Source: a virus. Taken from it: DNA of 40,390 nucleotides. The stretch is from positions 1-40,390 of the IMG/VR virus record IMGVR_UViG_3300037247_002436; one strand, given 5' to 3'. Made by a program: the position numbers and the translations under genes. The notes beneath the pieces were generated by a model that saw only the letters and a program-made list of their open reading frames with translations, made no database searches and was not told the DNA's origin. Positions 29,938-38,137 of this stretch are shown here, piece after piece; the first letter of the stretch is position 1; every line of letters starts with the position of its first letter.

Positions 29938-30092
29938 TGGCGTCGTTATAATTCCGATCTGCTTCGGCGCAGCGCATTTTCGGAGTCGTGGCTTACCTGC
30001 TCGTTCGGCATTGGCCTACTCTCAGGTAAGCGAACAGCGTGAGACTCCGAAAACACCCTGCTCCTCGCATATCGAAATTCTAACTTAGCCAT
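29937..30092 (+). repeat. Palindromic intergenic element, copy 2
   Basis: The 156-base element begins ATGGCGTCGTTATAATTCCG and ends TAACTTAGCCAT, in the same orientation as copy 1. It has an internal inverted repeat (TTTTCGGAGTC...GACTCCGAAAA and CTTACCTG...CAGGTAAG). The upstream sheath stop TGA overlaps its first base. The short GC hairpin CCCCCGCTAAAGTGGGGG (30117-30134) follows it and may be a weak terminator. Confidence 0.75.
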
Positions 30093-30178
30093 CCAGGTAA
30101 CTATTTACACCGTTAGCCCCCGCTAAAGTGGGGGTTTAATTCAGCTTTAAAAGTATCGCATTTAAGAGGAGGTGACCC

Positions 30179-30529
30179 ATGGGTCAGATTACTGGTAAGG
30201 CGACGGTCTTCGTTGACGGCGCAAAAATGGAAATGGAGCGCGGGGCCAAGGCAAATCCGGGAGGTGTCTCCCGCGATTTCGAGCGGCACCATGGCCGCAC
30301 CTATCATAAAGAAGATGAGGTTGCGCCGTCGGTGGAGGGCAACATCCTGCACACCAAAGACACCGATGTGCAGGCGTTGAATTTCTCCAACGCCACAGTG
30401 ATCTTTGTAGCCGACACCGGCCAGAAGTATGTGATGCGCGGCGCGGCGACGGAAAACCCGGTCGAGATCGACGCCGGTAGCGGCAAGAGCCCCATTAAGT
30501 TGGTGGGCGATTCCTTCGATAAGATGTGA
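30179..30529 (+). CDS. M: Tail tube, Mu gpM
   Basis: The 116-residue protein matches Mu-type tube: ITGKATVFVDGAKMEMERGAKANPGGVSRDFERHHGRTYHKE, then APSVEGNILHTKDTDVQALNFSNATVIF. It forms the inner tail tube through which DNA passes. AGAGGAGGTG lies seven bases before the ATG. The gene is bracketed by two palindromic elements, one at each side, and its stop overlaps the second. That is unusual for a gene in the middle of the tail operon. Confidence 0.9.
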   Translation: MGQITGKATVFVDGAKMEMERGAKANPGGVSRDFERHHGRTYHKEDEVAPSVEGNILHTKDTDVQALNFSNATVIFVADTGQKYVMRGAATENPVEIDAGSGKSPIKLVGDSFDKM

Positions 30530-30652
30530 TGGCGTCGTAAAAAGTCCGATCTACTGCGTCGTAGCACGTTTTTGTTTGCTCGGCATACGCATGTATAGCC
30601 TCGCTCTCAAAAACACACTACTCCTTGTATATCGAAATTTTTACTTAGCCAT
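30529..30652 (+). repeat. Palindromic intergenic element, copy 3
   Basis: The 124-base copy begins ATGGCGTCGTAAAAAGTCCG and ends TTACTTAGCCAT. Its arms pair (AAAAAGTCCGAT with ATCGAAATTTTT) and its top has GGCATACGCATGTATAGCC. The first base is the last base of the tube TGA stop. Bases 30653-30735 after it hold no gene that I can support. Confidence 0.75.
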
Positions 30653-30735
30653 ACGGATGTTTTTTTTACGAAACCATTAAGGGACGGACTAATGCGGCGG
30701 GAGCGACAGCCAAGGAGCCGCGTAAGGAGAAGTTG

Positions 30736-31191
30736 ATGGCACGGATCAAAGGAAAACTCAGGCATGGCCTGAAACTGGGCAAGGAGTTCTGCAAAGACTT
30801 CGAGCTCCATGACCACCTGACCGCAGGCATGATCATTGAGGCCAAGGAGGCGGCCGAGAAGGTGGTGCCTTTTGAGATGGGCGGCCGCATGGTGCCGGTG
30901 GTGGTTGAGAGCCCTGCCAAGCTGGGGGCGCTGATCCTCTGTCAGCAGGTGGCCATGATCGGCCCCCTGGCCGGGCCGCTTGATTATGAACTGTTCGCCA
31001 CCCTGCATCAGGAGGATCTCGACATCATTAACCTCTATGCCGATCTGGCCGCAGGCGCTCTGACCAGCAAGGAGGTCTCTGACAAGCTTGCGGAACTCGC
31101 GGCCCAGGCGTCTCCGGAGGTGACGCAAAGGGGGCGAGACCTTGGCTCTGGCGGAGACGTTGGAGGCCGTGGAGCGGAAGCTGATGCGTAA
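30736..31191 (+). CDS. Tail assembly chaperone, Mu gp41 type (0 frame)
   Basis: The 0-frame product (151 residues) matches the Mu gp41 tail assembly family: LGKEFCKDFELHDHLTAGMIIEAKEAAEKV, VPVVVESPAKLGALILCQQVAMIGPLAGPLDYELFATLHQEDLDIINLYADLAAG. AAGGAGA precedes ATG 30736. The last ~18 residues (RDLGSGGDVGGRGAEADA) look like a chance frame, which points to the shifted product as the main biological partner. Such chaperones wrap the tape measure during tail assembly. Confidence 0.88.
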   Translation: MARIKGKLRHGLKLGKEFCKDFELHDHLTAGMIIEAKEAAEKVVPFEMGGRMVPVVVESPAKLGALILCQQVAMIGPLAGPLDYELFATLHQEDLDIINLYADLAAGALTSKEVSDKLAELAAQASPEVTQRGRDLGSGGDVGGRGAEADA

Positions 31192-31267
31192 GGGTGCGAT
31201 GTTGACGGAAATTCAAGCACTGAGGAGGGAGCCGCTTAGGCGGCTTCTTCGTATGAACGGAGACTAA
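31133..31267 (+). CDS. Frameshift extension of the tail chaperone (-2)
   Basis: At AAAGGGGGCGA (31127-31137) a ribosome in the 0 frame has GGG (31132-31134) in the P site and CGA next. Slipping back two bases re-pairs the same tRNA-Gly on GGG (31130-31132), and the new frame reads GETLALAETLEAVERKLMRK and on to TAA 31267, 44 residues. Slipping forward one base gives the same frame. A -2 shift is established for Mu gp41. The fusion product would be 177 residues. The stop overlaps the tape measure start (TAATG). Confidence 0.75.
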   Translation, partial: GETLALAETLEAVERKLMRKGAMLTEIQALRREPLRRLLRMNGD

Positions 31268-33090
31268 TGGGCGACCTGCGGACCAGAATACTTCTTGATC
31301 TGACCGGCAACCTGGAGCGGCGCGCCAAACGCTATTCCGGTGCCCTTGACCAGTTCAGCAAGAAAGGGCAGCGCAGCATGGCGATGCTCCGCAAAGGTGC
31401 GGCGCGCACCGGCAAGATGCTTGACGGTTTGGGCGGGCGTTATACCGGGATGCTCGCCGGGGCCGGAAGCGCTTATATAGCCACCCGCGAGGCGAAGCTA
31501 TCGGCCCTGCTTGATAAACAACTGATCCAGACCAGGCAAACGGCCGGGGCCACTAAGGAGATGGCCAAGCTCCTGCGGGCTGAGCTGCACGCCATGGCCA
31601 AAGAGACGGGCCAATTGTTCGACAGCCTGCTGGTCGGGTTTGACAATTTGATCCAGTCCGGACTTACCTGGGAGCAGGCGCTGGCGACCATCACGGCGAT
31701 TAACCCGGTCATGGCGGTGACCAGTGCCAAGGCCGAGGTGCTTTCCACGGCGTTGACCGTAGCGGCCGAGGCGTTTGATTTTGATTTGAGCAAGCCAGGG
31801 CTTGCGGTGGAGCTGCTCGATCAGATGACCGTGGCCGGGCGGTTGGGAAATGCCGAGCTGGAGGACCTGGGCAGTATTTTCGCCAGGGTGGGAATCAATG
31901 CCAAGGCGGCCGGGCTTGATTTTGCCGGAACCCTGGGCTTTATCGAGCAGCTTTCGCTCATAGAAAAGAACCCGGAGCGGTTGGCTACCCTGGCCGATAG
32001 CACGCTGCGGCTTTTTACCAACCAGAACTATAAGAAGATGGCGGCTAAGGCCACGGGCGTTAAGTTTTATGATACGAAGGGCAGTCGGCGCGAGGCCTTT
32101 GCCGTGCTTGGCGATATTGCCAAGAAGTATAAGAGCATCGAAGATGATCGGAAGAGAGACCGGTTTATCCAAAAAGCCTTTGGCAAGGCCGACCTCGATA
32201 CCATCAAAGGACTGAGGGTCCTGCTCTCAGGCGACGCCATTGTCAAGGTGCGTGAGATGAGCAAAGAGATTGCCGCCAGCACCGGCACCATTGGCCGGGA
32301 CCTGGAGGATGCGCTGGGAAACTCGGTGGACCAGGTGGGGCGGCTTAAAAACGTCTTGCGTGAGGCGGCTGACGGATTTGCCCAGCCGGTTAATGACGCG
32401 GTTGAGCGGGCGGTGAAGTACTTGCTTGACGAAAAGAAACTCAGTGGCGGTGAGATCCTGGCCGGGGGCGCTATTGCCACGCTGACAGGTTTGCTTGCCC
32501 TTAAGGGCGGCGGCAAGTTGCTGCAAAAATTAGGCAGTACGGCAGGAGGGGTCGCAGCCGGTAAGGCCCTGGAGGAGGCTGCTGGAGTAAAGCCGGTCTT
32601 CGTGGTGAACTGGCCGGGCGGTTCCATGCCGGGCGGTTCCATGCCTGGCGGGTCCATGCCGGGCGGCAAGAGCGGCGGTGGGATTTTTGGGCCGGGCGGC
32701 GGTTTTGCGCCAAAGGCGGCGGGCGGGGCTGCAGCGTTGACCGGTGGGATCGCGCTGGTCGGGGCCGGTATCGCGATCTCGCAGGCCTCGAAGGCGCACG
32801 GCTGGGGCGCAAAAACTTACATGGCCGGAGACAAGGAACGGGAAGTTATGGGCCTGGCCGGGGCGTTGCGGAACCCCAGAGAGAAGTTGCTGAACGTGGC
32901 CGACCTCCTCTCGCTCGGAGTGATGAAACCGGCGGGGAGCTGGAACGAAACAATGCGCGCCGAAGTGGTGGTGAAGGTGAAGGCGGAGCCAGGGACGGAG
33001 GCCAGGACGGATGAGCTGCGCTCCAGTAACGGCAACTTCGATCTGCAGGCGGAGACGGAAGTTGGGTTTGTTGGCGGAGGAGCTTTTTAA
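31267..33090 (+). CDS. Tape measure protein, Mu gp42 type
   Basis: The 607-residue protein is the length ruler of the tail. The N-terminal ~390 residues have the tape measure pattern (ATKEMAKLLRAELHAMAKETGQLFDSLLVGFDNLIQSG, GIEDL-like helices and ALGNSVDQVGRLKNVLREAADGF). Membrane-like or Gly/Ala-rich stretches follow (GGEILAGGAIATLTGLLALKGGG, AAALTGGIALVGAGIAISQA). Between them lies the repeat PGGSMPGGSMPGGSMPGGK (from residue 450), a 15-bp tandem unit. No lytic domain is seen. ATG overlaps the stop of the frameshift product. Confidence 0.88.
   Translation: MGDLRTRILLDLTGNLERRAKRYSGALDQFSKKGQRSMAMLRKGAARTGKMLDGLGGRYTGMLAGAGSAYIATREAKLSALLDKQLIQTRQTAGATKEMAKLLRAELHAMAKETGQLFDSLLVGFDNLIQSGLTWEQALATITAINPVMAVTSAKAEVLSTALTVAAEAFDFDLSKPGLAVELLDQMTVAGRLGNAELEDLGSIFARVGINAKAAGLDFAGTLGFIEQLSLIEKNPERLATLADSTLRLFTNQNYKKMAAKATGVKFYDTKGSRREAFAVLGDIAKKYKSIEDDRKRDRFIQKAFGKADLDTIKGLRVLLSGDAIVKVREMSKEIAASTGTIGRDLEDALGNSVDQVGRLKNVLREAADGFAQPVNDAVERAVKYLLDEKKLSGGEILAGGAIATLTGLLALKGGGKLLQKLGSTAGGVAAGKALEEAAGVKPVFVVNWPGGSMPGGSMPGGSMPGGKSGGGIFGPGGGFAPKAAGGAAALTGGIALVGAGIAISQASKAHGWGAKTYMAGDKEREVMGLAGALRNPREKLLNVADLLSLGVMKPAGSWNETMRAEVVVKVKAEPGTEARTDELRSSNGNFDLQAETEVGFVGGGAF
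32614..32670 (+). repeat. 15-bp tandem repeat inside the tape measure
   Basis: The unit CCGGGCGGTTCCATG occurs twice exactly, then once with changes, then as a partial copy. It encodes PGGSM. In-frame gain or loss of units would change linker length without shifting the frame. Confidence 0.8.
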
Positions 33091-33094
33091 AAGC

Positions 33095-34303
33095 ATGAGT
33101 TGGCGGGAGACTATCAAAGCCCGGAGCGTGGAAGGCAAGGCGCTGATCGGCAGCTTTCGGGGGGCGCGTTTTATCGTGCCCTCTTCAGACGCCGTATTCG
33201 GCCGCCGGAACGTGGTGCATGAGTACCCGCTGCGTGATACGGCCTGGGTTGAGGACTTGGGCCGCAAGGCCGGGCCGTTCTCAATACCGGTGTTCGTGGA
33301 TGGGAGCCTGGTTAAGTCCGGTGATTATACCGAGGCCCGTGACGCGCTGATCGCGGCCATCGAGGAGGAAGGCCCCGGGACTCTGGTGCATCCCTGGTAT
33401 GGGACCATGACCGTGTCCCTGGCCGAGCCGTCTCCGGTAAAGGAGTCCACCAGTGCGGGAGGCCGGGCCACCTTCCGCTTGGTGTTTGTGGAGGACGGCG
33501 GGTTGCGTTACCCGGCCTCCGGGGCGGACACGGCCTGGGCCGTAGACGAAAAGGCGGACAGCGCCCTCGAAGTGAGTCAAGAGGACTTCAGCAAGATTTT
33601 TGATACGGACGGCCTGCCCGGTTGGAGCCTGACCGAGTTGGCCGCAGATCTCTACACCACCCTGGCAGACCTTGAGGAGATGGTGGCCGGAGTGGCCGGG
33701 GAAATTGCAGCCGAGATCAGGAGCCCGGCGAACATGGCCACCGCGATCATCGGCTCGGTCCAGCGGTTGGCGAAGGTCGCCACCGAGCCGCTGCGGGCCA
33801 TATTATTATATAAGAGTCTTTTCGATGCGGGTGACGATTGCCCGGCCATCTCGACCACCACCTCTGTGCGGCAACAGCAGGCCGGGAGCACGGCGGCCAT
33901 CCAGCGGTTGACCCAACAGACTGCGGTGATTGAGGCCTGCCGGTCATCGAGCCAGGCCGAGTACCCGACCCGCAGCGAGGCCCTGGCTGCAGCGGCCCTG
34001 CTCCTTGACAATCTGGACGGATTGATGGAGGCGGTTGACCCGGTGAGCGGCGAGCCGATCAGCGATGACGTGTACCAGGTGTTGGCGGGATTGCGGGCTG
34101 CAGTGTCTGTAGACCTGCGCACCAGGGGAGCGCGGCTGCCTGACCTGACCGCCTATACACCGCCCGCTACTCTGCCGGCCCTGGTGGTGGCGCACCGGAT
34201 CTACGGTGATGCGACCAGGGCGGATGAGATAACTAATCGCAACAAGCTCCGCCATCCGGGCTTTGTGGTCGGCGGCGAGGAACTGGAGGTAATGGCCACA
34301 TGA
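33095..34303 (+). CDS. N: DNA circularisation protein, Mu gpN
   Basis: The 402-residue protein matches Mu N: SWRETIKARSVEGKALIGSFRGARFIVPSSDAVFGRRNVVHEYPLRD, EEEGPGTLVHPWYGTMTVSL, ATFRLVFVEDGG, and the C-terminal helical part. The N-terminal beta domain matches the DNA circularisation domain; in Mu, N travels with the DNA and holds the ends together, and it is also a baseplate-hub-region tail protein. ATG 33095 is preferred over starts inside the tape measure. The stop overlaps P by four bases. Confidence 0.9.
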   Translation: MSWRETIKARSVEGKALIGSFRGARFIVPSSDAVFGRRNVVHEYPLRDTAWVEDLGRKAGPFSIPVFVDGSLVKSGDYTEARDALIAAIEEEGPGTLVHPWYGTMTVSLAEPSPVKESTSAGGRATFRLVFVEDGGLRYPASGADTAWAVDEKADSALEVSQEDFSKIFDTDGLPGWSLTELAADLYTTLADLEEMVAGVAGEIAAEIRSPANMATAIIGSVQRLAKVATEPLRAILLYKSLFDAGDDCPAISTTTSVRQQQAGSTAAIQRLTQQTAVIEACRSSSQAEYPTRSEALAAAALLLDNLDGLMEAVDPVSGEPISDDVYQVLAGLRAAVSVDLRTRGARLPDLTAYTPPATLPALVVAHRIYGDATRADEITNRNKLRHPGFVVGGEELEVMAT

Positions 34304-35361
34304 ATGATGAGATAGAGCTGCTGGTCAACGGTAAGATCTATACCGGCTGGAAAGGGGTAAGTGTGCGGAGCTCGCTGGACTTTTTTGCTAGTTCCTTTGA
34401 CCTGACCCTGACCGATACCCAGGCGGGTGACGCCAGGAAGATCAAGTTGGGCAGCTCCTGCCGGGTACGGATCGACGGCGAACTGCTCATCACCGGTCAT
34501 GTGGATCGGCGCAAGCCAAAGTACGACAGCAAGAGCAGGTCGCTGACCATCTCCGGAAGGTCAAAGGTTGCGGATCTGGTTGATTGTTCGTTGCCGCCAA
34601 CCGATGCCGGTTCTGGTCAACAAAATAGTCAGACCTTGTTGCAACTGACCACCACCATTGCTGGCCGCTTCAACATAAAGGCGCGCTCGGAAGTGAGTGG
34701 CCTGGCCCCGATAAAAAGGGGTAATTTGGCCCCTGAACAAACACCTTTTGAGTTTTTGGAAGTTTATGCACGGGCTGCGGGGGTGCGGCTGGCAGACGAC
34801 CCGGACGGCAATCTGGTGATCACCAGGGCGAGCACGGAGCGGGTGGCTACGGCCCTGGTGCTGGGCGAAAATATCGAGAAGGCTGAGGGCGAGTTTTCGG
34901 AGCGTGATCGCTTCAGCCATTATTATATTTATGGTCAGGGATCTTTTTCAGGTGAGGATAATGCCGAATTAGTAGCCCATATCACCGGGTATGCGGAGGA
35001 TATGAAGGTCCGCTACCGACCCACCACCATCATCGCCGAGGGCGCAATGGATAACCTTGGTATGGCCAAGCGCCGGGCCGAATGGCAGCGTAATGTTCAG
35101 TATGGCCGCTCCCGCCAGGCCACCTATACGGTGAGCGGCTGGCGCCATAAGGACGGGTTGTGGCGAAAGAACACCAATGTCCTGGTCCGGGACGAATGGA
35201 TGGGCTTCACCGGCAAGGACGGCAAGGGCGAGTGGCTGATGATCGGCACGGTGGAGTTTGTGATTGATGAGGGCGGCAAGCGGACCAGGCTGACCGTGAT
35301 GCCGAAGGAGGCCTATGATCTGGTCCCCTTGCCTGCTGCTGAAGAAGAGGACGGGTGGTGA
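34300..35361 (+). CDS. P: Baseplate hub protein, Mu gpP (gp44)
   Basis: The 353-residue protein matches gpP/gp44: ELLVNGKIYTGWKGVSVRSSLDFFASSFDLTLTD, VRIDGELLITGHVDRRKPKYDSKSRSLTISGRSKVADLVDCS, and PFEFLEVYARAAGVRLADDPDGNLVIT. It forms the central hub that connects tube and spike. The end carries the usual KRTRLTVMPKEAYDL. It overlaps gp45 by seven bases and starts at ATGA with N. The gene is intact. Confidence 0.92.
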   Translation: MNDEIELLVNGKIYTGWKGVSVRSSLDFFASSFDLTLTDTQAGDARKIKLGSSCRVRIDGELLITGHVDRRKPKYDSKSRSLTISGRSKVADLVDCSLPPTDAGSGQQNSQTLLQLTTTIAGRFNIKARSEVSGLAPIKRGNLAPEQTPFEFLEVYARAAGVRLADDPDGNLVITRASTERVATALVLGENIEKAEGEFSERDRFSHYYIYGQGSFSGEDNAELVAHITGYAEDMKVRYRPTTIIAEGAMDNLGMAKRRAEWQRNVQYGRSRQATYTVSGWRHKDGLWRKNTNVLVRDEWMGFTGKDGKGEWLMIGTVEFVIDEGGKRTRLTVMPKEAYDLVPLPAAEEEDGW

Positions 35362-36014
35362 GCGAGTCCATGTACCGTAGATTGACCGGGCCGATTCGGC
35401 GGCGGCTGAAGCTGATGCTCTCTCGGGCCGTGGGCCGGATGGTTGATCCATCCACCTTGCTGCAGACCATGCAGCTTGAGCTGCTCAAGGGCGAGGTGCT
35501 GGACAACATCGAACATCTTGAAGGTTACGGCCGCACCGCCAATCCGCCCGAGGGGTTTGAGGCGCTATGCGCATCGCTGGGTGGTGACCGGGCTCATACC
35601 GTGGCCCTGGCCGCCTGGCATCGGAAATACAGACCGACCGGATTCAAGCGCGGCGAGAATGCCATCTATGACGACCAGGGCCAGGTCATTGCCCTGCTGC
35701 GGGACAAGCATATCCATATATATGGTTGCAATACCTTGACGGTCGATGCGGCCGAGGATGCCATCATCAACACCAAGCGGTGCGCAGTCAACGCCAGCGA
35801 AAGTTGCACACTCACCGCCCCTCTGGTTACGGTGGCAGCCTCAACCAAGGTGCGCTTCGAGACTCCTCTGCTTGAATGTACCGGACCGATCAAGGACAAC
35901 TGCGACAGTGGCGGAGTCTCCATGGCTGATATGCGGCAGGTGTACAACGGTCACAACCATGCTGAAAACGACAACGGCGGGCCTACAGACCCGCCGAACC
36001 AGATCATGGAATAG
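35355..36014 (+). CDS. Baseplate spike, Mu gp45
   Basis: The 219-residue protein matches the membrane-piercing spike of Mu and P2: DNIEHLEGYGRTANPPEGFEALCASLGGDRAHTVALA and GENAIYDDQGQVIALLRDKHIHIYG, then the repetitive beta stretch LTVDAAEDAIINTKRCAVNASESCTLTAPLVTVAASTKVRFETPL that makes a trimeric helix. The tip has GHNHAENDNGGPTDPPNQ, with the HxH that binds iron in this class. Several starts are possible: GTG 35355, GTG 35358 and ATG 35370. It would puncture the outer membrane on contraction. Confidence 0.9.
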   Translation: MVSESMYRRLTGPIRRRLKLMLSRAVGRMVDPSTLLQTMQLELLKGEVLDNIEHLEGYGRTANPPEGFEALCASLGGDRAHTVALAAWHRKYRPTGFKRGENAIYDDQGQVIALLRDKHIHIYGCNTLTVDAAEDAIINTKRCAVNASESCTLTAPLVTVAASTKVRFETPLLECTGPIKDNCDSGGVSMADMRQVYNGHNHAENDNGGPTDPPNQIME

Positions 36015-36017
36015 ACC

Positions 36018-36464
36018 ATGGATATTTCGATTATTTATAACGGCAAGGAACTGACCTTTGACATGGCCATCCGCAATGGCGACCTGGCCACGGATGACGG
36101 TTTGCTGACTGCGGTGCTGGTGAGTTGGTTCACCGACCGGCGGGCCAATGATGATGACGTGGTCCCGGACGGTACGGGTGACAGGCGGGGAAGCTGGCAA
36201 GACCAGTACCCGGATATCCCCGGCGACTTGATGGGTTCGCGGCTGTGGCTGCTCTCCCGCGAGAAGCAATTGCCGGACGTGTTGCAGCGGGCTCGGATGT
36301 ATGCAGAGGAGGCGCTGGCCTGGGCGCCTGAAGACGGTATTGCGAAAACGGTATCCGTGCCGGCTGCATGGGCCGGGCCGGGCATACTCGTACTGCCGCT
36401 CGATATGCTCCTTGTCGACGGATCGCGGTTTAAGGCTGTAATCAACTATCCATTGGAGGGTTAA
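36018..36464 (+). CDS. Baseplate protein, Mu gp46
   Basis: The 148-residue protein matches the phage GP46 family (W-like): MAIRNGDLATDDGLLTAVLVSWFTDRRAND, then DRRGSWQDQYPDIPGDLMGSRLWLLSREKQLPDVLQRARMYAEEALAW. It is a baseplate wedge component that links the sheath end with gp47. It follows gp45 closely and ends right at the start of gp47. Typical size. Confidence 0.9.
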   Translation: MDISIIYNGKELTFDMAIRNGDLATDDGLLTAVLVSWFTDRRANDDDVVPDGTGDRRGSWQDQYPDIPGDLMGSRLWLLSREKQLPDVLQRARMYAEEALAWAPEDGIAKTVSVPAAWAGPGILVLPLDMLLVDGSRFKAVINYPLEG

Positions 36465-37541
36465 ATGTCATTTGAAAGACCGACACTGCCGGCGCTCATC
36501 AAGCGTATTCAGGGTGACGTTGAGGGGCGGCTGGCTGGCGTTGATCCGCACTTGCGCAGATCGATGTCCGGAGCGCAGGCCAGGGCGGAGGCAGGGGTGG
36601 CGCATGGGCTGCATGGCCATCTTGACTATTTAGCCGATCAGCTGCACCCGGCCACTGCGGATGAAGAACACCTGTACCTGCATGCCGGCTGGTGGAAAAT
36701 ACCGCGTAAGGACCCGGAGGCTGCTGTTGGTTCGGTGGATGTAGTGGGCAATGATGGTTCGGTGATCTTGGCCGGGAAGGTGCTGCAGCGCGGCGATGGT
36801 GTTGAGTATTCAGTAGACGCCGAGGTGGAGATTGCCGGCGGGACGGCATTGGTGGCTGTAACTTGTGCGGATGCCGGCCAGGCCGGTAATGCTGATCCGG
36901 GTGTGGCCTTGACGTTTGTGGAGACTCTCTCCGGAGTGCAGGGCAAGACCACGGTTGATGCGGGCGGACTGACCGGCGGCGCTGATATCGAGGACCTTGA
37001 AGACTGGCGGGCCAGGTTGGAGGCCAGGGTGCAGGAGCCTCCCCAGGGGGGCCGTAACTCGGATTACAAGACCTGGGCGCTTGAGGTGGCCGGGGTGACC
37101 AGGGCGTGGGTTTTTGATAACTGGCTCGGAGTCGGCACCGTTGGAGTATTTTTTGTTCGTGATGGCGATGACGAGTTTATCCCGGATGAGGCCGAGGTCC
37201 AGACGGTGTTCGACTATATCAGTGAGGTGCGGCCGGCAGGGATGAAGGGGATGTATGTGCTGGCGCCTGTGGCTGTGGTGGTGGATATGACCATCTTGCT
37301 TGAGCCGAATACCAGCAAGGTGCGGGCGGCCGTAACTACCGAGCTTGATGATCTGTTCCTGCGTGAGGCCCAGGTCGAGGATGGAGCTGGCAGTGGCGCC
37401 ATGAAGATCAGCCATATCAATGAGGCCATCAGCCTGGCCGACGGAGAGACTGATCACGAGCTGGTCGGGCCTGCTGTTAATCCGACCTTTAGCGCCGGAG
37501 AGATAGGCGCGCTTGGCGTAATAACCTTCCAGAGTTTGTAA
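36465..37541 (+). CDS. Baseplate J-like protein, Mu gp47
   Basis: The 358-residue protein matches the baseplate J family: FERPTLPALIKRIQGDVEGRL, LDYLADQLHPATADEEHLYLHAGWWKIPRKDPEAAVGSVDV, GGADIEDLEDWRARLEARVQEPPQGGRNSDYKTWALEVAGVTRAWVFDNWLGVGTVGVFFV, and the usual C-terminal beta domain. It is the main wedge protein of the baseplate. Its start follows the gp46 stop directly. The gene is complete. Confidence 0.92.
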   Translation: MSFERPTLPALIKRIQGDVEGRLAGVDPHLRRSMSGAQARAEAGVAHGLHGHLDYLADQLHPATADEEHLYLHAGWWKIPRKDPEAAVGSVDVVGNDGSVILAGKVLQRGDGVEYSVDAEVEIAGGTALVAVTCADAGQAGNADPGVALTFVETLSGVQGKTTVDAGGLTGGADIEDLEDWRARLEARVQEPPQGGRNSDYKTWALEVAGVTRAWVFDNWLGVGTVGVFFVRDGDDEFIPDEAEVQTVFDYISEVRPAGMKGMYVLAPVAVVVDMTILLEPNTSKVRAAVTTELDDLFLREAQVEDGAGSGAMKISHINEAISLADGETDHELVGPAVNPTFSAGEIGALGVITFQSL

Positions 37542-37544
37542 GCC

Positions 37545-38135
37545 ATGGGTAAAACAGCAGCGGAATATAAGCAGCAGTTTAAGGCATTATTGCCGCCAGG
37601 GAGACTCTGGGACTCGTTGCGGCGGGAGGGTAGCGTTGCCGATGATTTTTGGGCTGCGCAGGCCGAGGAATTTGCCAGGGTTGACCAGCGGGCAGATGAT
37701 CTGCTTGCCGAGGCGAATCCGCGCACCGCTTTTGAGATGCTGCCCGATTGGGAGAATAGGGCCGGATTGCCGGATGTATGCGCCGGGTCGCTGGCCACGT
37801 TGCAGCAGAGGCGTAATGCCGTGGTGCAGAAGTTGATCAGTGTTGGCGGCCAGAGCCGACCCTATTTTATTGCCCTGGCTGCAGCCCTTGGTTACGAGAT
37901 AACGATTGACGAGTTCGAGCCGTTTACCTGCGAAAGCGACTGCGACCAGCCTATTTATGATGAGGACTGGCGCTTCGCCTGGCGGGTGAATGCGCCGGAG
38001 GAAACAATAATTGAGTTTACGTGCGAGAGCCCGTGCGAAGAGCCGCTACGGGTATGGGGCAATGAACTTCTCGAATGCACTATTCGGGAGATTTGTCACT
38101 CGCACAGGAATGTTCTGTTCGGATACGGAGGATAA
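37545..38135 (+). CDS. Mu gp48 (DUF2313) baseplate protein
   Basis: The 196-residue protein matches DUF2313 (YmfQ-like, Mu gp48): YKQQFKALLPPGRLWDSLRREGS, LLAEANPRTAFEMLPDWENRAGLPD, LQQRRNAVVQKLISVGGQSRPYFIALAAALGYEITI. The C-terminal part holds paired CESDCDQP and CESPCEEP blocks, unusual Cys motifs that may be disulphide or metal sites. The protein lies at the baseplate edge next to the fibre. The gene ends two bases before the tail fibre start. Confidence 0.9.
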   Translation: MGKTAAEYKQQFKALLPPGRLWDSLRREGSVADDFWAAQAEEFARVDQRADDLLAEANPRTAFEMLPDWENRAGLPDVCAGSLATLQQRRNAVVQKLISVGGQSRPYFIALAAALGYEITIDEFEPFTCESDCDQPIYDEDWRFAWRVNAPEETIIEFTCESPCEEPLRVWGNELLECTIREICHSHRNVLFGYGG

Positions 38136-38137
38136 TC

